A stretch of 64,000 nucleotides of DNA, from positions 1 to 64,000 of the forward strand of contig NW_026515414.1 of NCBI RefSeq assembly GCF_014898815.1, in the 5' to 3' direction. The DNA comes from Panonychus citri (lineage: Eukaryota > Arthropoda > Arachnida > Trombidiformes > Tetranychidae). Shown piece by piece: positions 55,567-64,000 of this stretch. The number at the start of each line of letters is the position of its first letter. The stretch's first letter is position 1. The notes under the pieces were generated by a model. It had not been told where the DNA came from. It was given only the letters and a program-made list of their open reading frames with translations, and ran no database searches. The translations under genes were made by a program, and so were the position numbers.

Positions 55567-56163
55567 AAATTGACGAAATTTTTGTATTCAGTAAATCATG
55601 TTTACTCAGTAAATTTGATTGTCTTATTTGTGCGATTGGCCGATTCCCTATTCTTTTTGATATCCTCTTTTGCTAATTATTATCAAGCAAATGATTTGAT
55701 TATCGGTTTAATTATCAGCAAATCCATTATTGTCGTTTGAAAGTTTCAACAATTAAAGTAATTATTCTCACAACGTTTTCCTAATTATTGTACATTCGAA
55801 ATTAATTTTTACTCTGAAATCTTCTAATTATTAATGATGACATTTTGAAAAGAAATGACTAAAATGGTTTCAAAATGATCTCAGGGCGATTTTCTTTATA
55901 TAAAAGTAGGCATTAAGGTCTAACTAATTCCATGGCCTTTGCCGCACTCCTTTGGTCTTCGACGTTGCTTAAACGAAAGGCGTTGTTTTTGCCTGGTAAT
56001 GATAATGATATCAAATTGTTACAAATCTTATCACAATTTAACCGGTAATTTATTGATAAACAATTAAAACAATTATCTACTTACTACCTATTCATTACAA
56101 TTCAACTACGTTAACAAGTTGCTGCATAAAAAAGTGTCACCATCACCAAGTATCAGCTTGAAA
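55567..56163. other. Promoter region of the 56164 gene
   Basis: No convincing coding exon. TTTCTTTATATAAAAGTAGG at about 55889-55908 is a TATA-box candidate; a short pre-mRNA leader would follow. A 38-codon ORF near 55931 (MAFAALLWSS) is probably part of the leader. Confidence 0.45.
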
Positions 56164-59100
56164 ATGTTACCTTTATTGTTATGTCTTTTTTTGATGATTA
56201 TTTCTGGTAATTCAGGTAAGCTTATATTAAACTTAGCTAATTGTTAGCAGTTGATTAATATTTCAATCAAATTATTTTACCAGCGTCAATTACTTCATTG
56301 ATGGACTTACCGTTGAATCTACCAAGGGGTAATTACATTATTCATGCAACGTTAAAAGACTTGGTAAATATTAATCAATGTTTTAATCTGCAAATTGAAA
56401 CTATTACTAAATTAGCTGATTGTTACTATTAACAGGGCAATGGAGATAGATACTTTATGCAAGAGTTTATTTCATCGACATCAACAATTAACGGAATGAT
56501 TGTAGTTGATTCACCTAAAAATACATTCAATGTTTATTACAATATGAAGGACGGAAACGGGAAGGACAGTAATGAGCGTCAAGTGATTATGGGTAAAGTT
56601 TCCTAAATTATTAGATTAATTATCACTTTTTATTAAATTAAAAGTAATTGTTGACTTTTTTCTGATAAGGTATCGATTGTTATTTATACAAATTGTCGAG
56701 CTCTCAACTCTTACCTGGGATCAATAAGCGATTGACGAGTTTGTTAGTAGCCATGGGACCATCGATACTTTATCGTCTCGGACATAATTCACTAATTTGG
56801 GTAACGTTGAATATTAAGTCAATCACAAAAATTACTATCTAACTGGTTCGATTTTCAATCTAATCAACAAATCAGGAAAAGAGTGCGGATAAAAATGTGA
56901 GAGGCACAATGATGAAAAGTTTCAAAACCAATATCAACTATAAATTGAATATCACTTATTATTACAAATGTAAGTTAATTATCACTTCTTGATATTTATT
57001 TATTATCTTTGATTAAATTTCAATTTTTCCTGACATTTTCCATATCAAATCAGCTAACTTGGATAAAGAATCAGGTCTACAAGCACCGAGTCGAATTGCT
57101 TTCAGTGGGAGTAACCCATCTGAAGCATATTCAACGAAAGAAAATCTAATTTTGGATATTTACTTACAAGAGATGGACGCGACTAAAGATTTATCGAAAA
57201 TTGTCAACGTAAGATAATTCAACAAAAGCTCTTCAGTAGTGAACTTATCAATCGCCTTTGTTTCACAGCCACTTCAGGACTCGGTTGTTCAGCTTATTAT
57301 GAAGATACTTCCTCTTCCGATGTTGGATTTCTATTTTGTCCATTTCATACTTTCGGAAACAATTACTGGTCCAACAACTACTAAAAGTATCAGCGAGGTA
57401 AGAGAGATCGGATTAAGTCATCGCCGATCCGATAATAATGTTAAACTCTCTTTTATATTAATAGATACATGCTGATGGTAAGCTCAAATTGATGCGTTTG
57501 AAAACATCACTTCTTGGCATTGAAACGGAAGCTCTTTATGACTATTCACTTGGAATAGTTAATATATTTCAAGATGGCGGATCTTGTAACATCATGTTAG
57601 CTGAAAAAACATCACCTGGTATTGATCAATCCACTGGTCAATTTAGTTTGATAACATTGTTTATGTTGGAAGGACATTACAAGTATTTAGGTGAAATGTA
57701 CCTTGTAAGTTAAACATGCAAGTTAATCTTTGACGATTAGTTTATAATCAAAACTCCTTTTTGTTTCTTTTCTCAGGAATATCGACCTGGATTCGTGGTG
57801 AAAGCATGGGAATCAATCCAGTATGATACTATTACTAATAACGACAAATACGATAAGGTTGTGGTTACTCAATATTTCACTGAAACTGTAAGTTTAAATC
57901 TTCTGCATTAATGATTAAGATAAGCGAAATTTCGTAACAACTTGAGCTAAAACTACGAGGATTCTATGCAATAACTTGATATCAAAAAATTAAGTCTAAA
58001 TTCCCATGAGGTGTGAATATAATGATCTGAGGATCCATTCATGAGAAATTCTGCCAATATGAAATAGTTAAATTTCCCTATCGTGAAGCGGTCAATTTTA
58101 AAAAGAGATCGAGAGAAAATAAAGAAAAGAAAGAAGTGAATTTATGACAGAATTGGTTTAACTGAATCCCCGATTATTAAGAAAAAAAGTTTTATAACAA
58201 ATGATTCTGATCAAAGTATCTTAGCATTTAAATATTCGGGTCTCTCAAATAAACAAACTTTTGTCAGAAAACTGTTAAATAGGATCTAAATTTTTCAATA
58301 TTTGATAGATTTTGGGGTAAAGGTCATGCTACAGAAAATTTATATTATTACAAAGTGTTTCCTCTTTTTTGTTTTGAATTGATTAGTCAATTCAAAGTTT
58401 CGCTGTATTTTGAAAAGCTTTTATTAATTATTATTTTCTAAATCATTTAGACCGATAATAGCGTTTTTCGTGGATACATGCTTGTTGCAACGATAATTAA
58501 CTGTTACAAGTTAGATGCCAAGGTAATGTAATGCTAAGTTCTTGATTGACTCGTTGAAGATTAATTCTATTAATATCTAATATTAGAAAGAGAAGTATCA
58601 ACTTGTTGAAGTTATTCAGAGAGATTACTTGGATTTCCGCGTTTCAGATATTGAATCCGAATTTCATGATAAGTTTTCATTAGCTGGATGTAAATATTTC
58701 TCTGGTGAAAAGACGCTTACCTTTCAACTAGGATGTCAAAGTAAGAAAATGTTTGTTCATTGAAATTGAAGGCCGAATATCAAAGCATTAACCTTTTCAT
58801 GTGGTCAAACTTTTAGCACCGAATTGTATGAAGCTTGCTGAAGATAATGTGTACACGTTGACAGACCGCTTGAGAGATTCACTACTCTACGGATATGACC
58901 TTAGTCCATTAAGACTAAGTGAAATGGATGTTACTTTCAGTACTTCGACGATTGATATCAGGATCGATTTTCTTGAAGCACCAAATCTACTAGGTGAATA
59001 CATTATAGCCCAACTGCTATTTTCAACCCTCGTTTCCCACTGAACAAAAATTCGATCTCTTTCGTATCAGATGTATTTTCCCCCAGAACATATTTTGTTA

Positions 59101-60621
59101 GCGATGGTACTTTGAAGTCACTGTCACGAACTATTAAAACTGCAGGAGAAATTGACTGTCTAAGCCGACTATCAACTGATTATTCTGATTTCGAGTGAGT
59201 TTAATAATAATAACTTTTATTAGATTGAATTAATTTTCTTATTGTTTTATGTTCTTGCAAAAAGTGTTGTTCTCTTCTGTCCAACGCGTAATACTTGTGG
59301 TACCATGAAAGGAATCGAAAATGTCAAAGAAGATGCTGAAAAAGGTCAAGTTTGTCAAGTGTTCCAAATACCATTACACAATTTAAATCGAATGATTCGA
59401 GAAATTTCAAACAAAGATCTTCAGTCCCGTTTACTTCGAGATACAGCTTACAAAACTGTCTCACTGACTGATAAATCCTGGAGTAGGTTTTATATCGAAC
59501 TTTTTGTCTTAATTTCTAACCATTTTATCCTTTTTCTTCAGCTTCAATCAATTACAAAGTAATTGATATTTTGGATGAAACTCGAGACAAAACTGACCAT
59601 TCAAACGATCTGTTTTACCTTTCTCATTCTGGAGAGAAATTAAAAGCTGAAGATCCAAATGTTGTTGTTGTGGCAAATGTGAAGACATTTGCCGACTGTT
59701 ATCGAAATTGTAAAAACTCAGATGAATTAGAATGTCGAACTTTCTCTTATTGTTCTGGAGAGAAGACAAGTGAATGTGCAGTGACGAATATGACCTCCGA
59801 AAAAGCTCCAATTGATCTGACCAAGAGTGACTCAAACTGCGCAGTTTATACCAAAAACAATTTACTCGATTACTCAGTGATCAGAAATCGTCAATTCAAA
59901 TCACCATCTTCGATCCCACTAGAATTGTTTGTCGATCAATGTGCAGCAGAATGTAGTTCAGATGAAAACTGTGTCTCATTCCAAAGTTGTGGCTCAACTT
60001 GTACCATGGGTGGATTTTATACAGATTCGAGTACCGAATATGATTCTGAATGCGAAATTTACATTCGTAAGTCTAATTAGTGAAAGTGTTAGAAAAAATG
60101 AACAATTATTATATGACTATTGTTTCCTTATTTCTTTAGCCAAAGTTTCGAATATGTATCAGGCCACAGGAAGAAAACTTGTATCGGAAACTTTTCACGT
60201 CGAATTCAATTTAAATTATGATCAATGTGCCGCTTTATGTTACAGTTGGACTGATGATTCGGACTCTTGTCAATCGTTCAACTTCTGTCCATCAGGTCGA
60301 TCGACAAGTACTTGTTCATTGTCGAAATACTCAGTCAAAGATTCAAAGACTGCAACCACAGATGCAACGAGTTGTTACAATTACGAACTAGTTAAAAGCT
60401 CGAATACGAAAAAACAATCAACTTCCATGGTAAAAAAAGGTACCAGCGGATCAGCAGCATTTGGAATAATTTTGATCTTCATAGCCACTGGTTTCTTATT
60501 CGGCATTGGACTTCCAATTGCGTATTTGAAGATAAAAAATCGAAGTACTCAAAGTTCAAGTAATGGCCAAAGTTTCACTTGGACTCGACAAGTAGACGAT
60601 GAACAGCCAGAAGCTAATTGA
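56164..60621 (+). CDS. Large type I membrane protein with LolA-like and three PAN/Apple-like modules
   Basis: Sixteen exons: 56164-56215, 56284-56363, 56436-56592, 56670-56800, 56876-56969, 57054-57208, 57269-57397, 57465-57704, 57777-57887, 58451-58522, 58587-58740, 58817-58993, 59071-59194, 59265-59482, 59542-60066 and 60140-60621. All phases agree; 2901 nt, 966 aa. A signal peptide (MLPLLLCLFLMIISG) is followed by about 600 residues of the LolA-like type found in arthropod extracellular proteins (DGGSCNIMLA, KAWESIQYDT). Three Cys modules follow: ADCYRNCKNSDELECRTFSY, QCAAECSSDENCVSFQSCG and QCAALCYSW..CQSFNFC, each like a PAN/Apple fold. Then comes one TM helix (AAFGIILIFIATGFLFGIG) and a short tail. 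Probably a cell-surface lipid- or protein-binding receptor. The domain calls are by pattern. Confidence 0.85.
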
Positions 60622-61219
60622 ATCTCCATCCAAAAAGGCAATTGGTAGTTTCAACTTGATCTAAATCAATAATTAATGTAACTCTTAAAATTACAATTGA
60701 AAAAATTAAGTAAATTAAATATTATTTTTACCATAAATATTCATTGATAATCGCTGAATAAACTCCATTGCTATTGATAACTTTTCTGGCATTCATCTAA
60801 CCAATTAATAATCAATGCATTTGAATTATTTCCCTTGGAAGATATTAATAATAAGCCAAATGCTTGTACATACATATTCAATGAACAATGAAGTTGCAAA
60901 AGTCTTACCTGATCCCTGGCCGATTAGTTTGAACGCCAAGGTCAACATTGTTTATTATCGTATGAGAAATGAACTTTTATAAGCAATGATACGAAAAACT
61001 TCAACTTAAATCATTTTCTTACTTTTCTTTTACTTTTACTACCAGAATATTTCATAGAATCTTCGTAGTTTTAACTGCAACTTTTTGTTTCGCTTGAAAA
61101 TTTTGCTTGATCTTTAATGTAATAGATTCTTATTCCCCCGAGAAAATTTTTTTAATAGGTAATACAAATGTTAAAATATTTAGTTATCAATTCATTAGTA
61201 TTCACCGATTGACACTTTT
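60622..61219. other. Convergent intergenic spacer
   Basis: About 600 bp between the 3' ends of the two paralogues. AATAAACTCC near 60758 fits a plus-strand poly(A) signal. No gene seen. Confidence 0.5.
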
Positions 61220-64000
61220 TTAGTTTAATGGTTGTTCATCCACCTGCCGTGTCCAAGCATAATTATCGTTTGAACTTTGACCACTTCGAATGGTCAATAT
61301 TTTTATCTTTGAATATGCAATTGGAATTCCAATGCCGAATAAGAAACCGGTGGCTAAGAAGAACAAGATGATTACGAATGCTGCTGATCCACTGGTTCCT
61401 TTCTTCACATTAATAACTGGACTTGAATGTTCGTGTCTAAATGGATCGATTAGGCCGTAATTTAAACAACTTTTTTCTTCATGAGTTTTAGTCTTCGAGT
61501 CTTTCACTGAAAACTTAGATAATGAACAAGTACTTGTTGATCGACCCTTGGGACAGAAATTGAACGATTGACAAGGTTCTGTACCACCAATCCTGCTAAA
61601 ACATAATGCAGCACATTGGTCGTGATTTATATTATACTCAGTGTGAAAAACTTCCGTGACAAGTTTATGTCCTGTGGCAAAATATTCATTTGCAACTTTA
61701 GCTAAAGAAAAAAGGCAAAATTTTCAAGTTATACTCAGTTTTCTTTTGCACTTAATCGTTATACTTACGAATGTAAATGTCACAAGTATCACTATATTCG
61801 GTGGCAGTATCGGTATATGCTTCATTTAAAGTACAAGTTGAACCACAAATTTGGAAAGAGTGACAGCGATTATCTGAACCACATTTGGAGGCACATTGAT
61901 AAAGCCACAATTCCTCTGAGAGCGAGCTTTGTGATTTAAATCGTCGATTTCTATTCACTGTATAATGGAGTACAGGATTTTCAGTGAAGATTCCACATTT
62001 GGGATTATTTTCGAATTCATCAATTGGAGCTGCGCTCGGAACCATGTTCGTAACAAGGCACTCATTTGTTTTATCACCTGAGCAATAAGACAGAGTTCGA
62101 CAGTTTAATTCATCTGAATTTTTACAAGCTCGATAACAGTCTGCAAATGTCTTCACATTCGGCACCACGACAACATTTGGATCATCGGCTTTCAATATCT
62201 CGTTGGCATGAATAAGATAGAACATATCGTTTGAATGGTCAGTTTTATCTCGAGTAACATCTAGTACATCGACCATCTTATACTTGAAATACGCTGAAAA
62301 AAGGTAGATTGTAAGTTATACGAAAACTAAAGCCAATAGTAACTTACTATGGTATCCATTCGTCAGCGAGATTGTTTTGTAAGCTGTATCTCTGAGTAAA
62401 TGGGACTGAAGATCTTTGTTTGAAATTTCCCGCATCATTCGATTTAAATTGTGCAATGGTATTTCGAACACTTGACAGGCATGACCTTTTTCAGCATCTT
62501 CTTCGACATTTTCGATTCCTTTTATGGTACCACAAATATTAACCCCAGGACAAAAGAGTACAACACTTTGTGCAACAAAAAAAGTCATGAAATAAGACTA
62601 TCTAAAAGTTCTCATAATTAAACTTACTCGAAATCAGAAAAATCATTTGATAATTGGTTTAGACATTCTAGTTCACTTGCTGCTCTAGTTCGAGATAGTG
62701 TTTTCAATGTATCATAATTGACTCGATACGTTTTTGGTGACAATGCATCTGCAATGACAATGATTTTAGAGAAGTTAAAAATGAAGATTGTCAAAAACTC
62801 TCAATGGTTAATGTAACAGAAAATGAGAATTTGATAAAATTATAACTCTTTAAAAAGAGACAATATTGATAATTTTATCATTTTCGATAACCTCATTACA
62901 TGTAACATGGATTCAATTTTACACTTTCTCGCCACCCTGTAATTTGTATTTCAATCGTATTGGTGATCAATATTCAACAGAATCAAATCATCATATTTTA
63001 TATTTACCTAATATATTTGGTGCCTCAAGAAAATCAATCATTAAATCAATCCTTGAAGTACTGAAAGAAACGTCCATCTCCTTTAGTCTCAATGCACTGA
63101 TTTCATAATTCCAAAATATTGCTTCTTTGACGCGCTCTTTAAGTAAGAGCACGTGCTCTTCAGCTAGTTTTATACAATCAGGTTCTATGAATTTCGTATG
63201 ATTAGATTGGATTGTTTCAAGTTAGCATAATTAATTCACGAAAAGAACCTGAAAAATGCGATATTACCTTTACATTCGAGATGAATGCTAAGAGTCATTT
63301 CACTGGTGAAATCTTTACATTCAGCCACAGAAAATTTATCTTGGAATTCAGATTCAGTTTCAGCAACTTGAAAATCGGAGTAATCCCTTTTGATAGCTTG
63401 AATTAGTTTATATTTTCCATTCTAATAATCATCATATAACCAATTAGTCGAATAGAATTATTGCTGAACTTATTAAACTTATAAAATTAATGTTGTTATG
63501 ATTAATTACCGAGGTATCTTTGTTGTAACAGTTAATTATTGTTGCAACAATCAGGTGCCCATCGAAACCATAATTGTCAACCTAAAACAATTATCCAACA
63601 AAATTTAGATTAATTCTAAAAACTAATTGACAAGATGAGTGTTAATGGTTGGAAGTTAATCTAAATTATCGCGACTAACCACGATATCGATATCGATATT
63701 TCATAGATTAGGTTTCATTTGACCCGATTAAGTCATTTGCAAATGGAGTCCGGTCATTCCTGGTTAACTCAAGCTAGGCCAAGTTCAGCTACAAATCAGA
63801 CCTTACTCATACACTTTCATGGACCCTAACCTCTCATTGGCCAACACATTTATCTCCACTTCCATTAACACTCATTTTACCATAAATTGGTTTTCTTACG
63901 GTTTCAGTGAAGTATTGGGTAGTGACAACTTTATCGTATTTATCAGAATTAACAGTTGAATTATAAGAAATTGATTCCCAAACTTTCGCCGCAAACTCAG
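61220..64000 (-). CDS. Paralogue of the 56164 gene, opposite strand, 5' part outside the window
   Basis: Exons in transcript order: 64000-63900 (partial), 63581-63510, 63421-63268, 63184-63008, 62748-62628, 62565-62348, 62293-61769 and 61701-61220. These match exons 9-16 of the convergent gene; the complete ones have equal lengths (72, 154, 177, 218, 525, 482 nt), apart from one codon fewer in the 121-nt exon. Phases agree and no stop interrupts. The three Cys modules (ADCYRACKNSDELNCRTLSY, QCASKCGSDNRCHSFQICG, QCAALCFSR..CQSFNFC), the TM helix (AAFVIILFFLATGFLFGIG) and the tail TRQVDEQP are conserved. Sequence divergence is moderate, so this is an old but intact duplicate. Exons 1-8 should lie just right of the window. 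Confidence 0.85.

Noticed and set aside
59548..59835. Minus-strand ORF opposite exon 15 of the LolA/PAN-type gene
   Set aside because: Antisense of a well-supported exon with matching paralogue exon in 61769-62293.
62866..63406. Plus-strand ORFs of 64-80 codons at the right edge
   Set aside because: They overlap minus-strand exons that match the paralogue exon for exon.

Overview
The window is animal nuclear DNA, not prokaryotic. It is strongly A+T-rich, has large gene-poor stretches, and carries genes with many short (about 50-90 bp) GT..AG introns. Tandem 7-TM chemoreceptor-like genes and small secreted-protein genes suggest a compact arthropod genome. A plant-feeding mite such as a spider mite is my best guess, but that is inference and I could not run a search.

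Layout. (1) 1-3243, minus strand: a Ser-rich, intrinsically disordered protein of at least 1081 codons that runs off the left edge. (2) 3244-12323: gene-poor DNA. (3) 12324-14591, plus strand: an intronless 755-aa low-complexity protein with a possible N-myristoylation start. (4) 17147-34414: a complete Polinton/Maverick-type virus-like element of 17,268 bp with terminal inverted repeats (AGTAGTAG...CTACTACT) and a target-site duplication (TAGTGG). Its left half (plus strand) holds an IAP, a TBP-like protein, a packaging ATPase, a chromodomain integrase, penton and major capsid proteins, a basic core-like protein and an adenain-like protease. Its right half (minus strand) holds an intact protein-primed family-B DNA polymerase, a PC4-like protein, a second IAP and unknown small genes. 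Two tandem-repeat arrays and one more decayed gene complete it. The integration, capsid, packaging and protease genes carry frame breaks, so this copy is a fossil. The polymerase and the first IAP are still open.

(5) 35668-37141, minus: a four-exon gene for a WIF-domain protein resembling the RYK/Derailed ectodomain but with no kinase. (6) 41455-42405 and 48516-48984: two secreted-protein genes. (7) 44099-55218: a chemoreceptor cluster with one intact two-exon gene, two mutually duplicated pseudogenes and three last-exon remnants, spread by a 2.3-kb segmental duplication. (8) 50023-52134: intronless overlapping ORFs of unknown helical proteins, probably one or two decaying genes. (9) 56164-64000: two convergent 16-exon-type paralogues for large type I membrane proteins with a LolA-like N-terminal region and three PAN/Apple-like Cys modules.

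The most interesting observation is that the Polinton carries two parts that look like Pol II transcription machinery: a divergent two-repeat TBP-like protein and a PC4-like coactivator. It also has an 18-bp TATA-like motif and two anti-apoptotic IAP genes. If confirmed in intact relatives, this would be a virus-like element bringing its own promoter-recognition kit.
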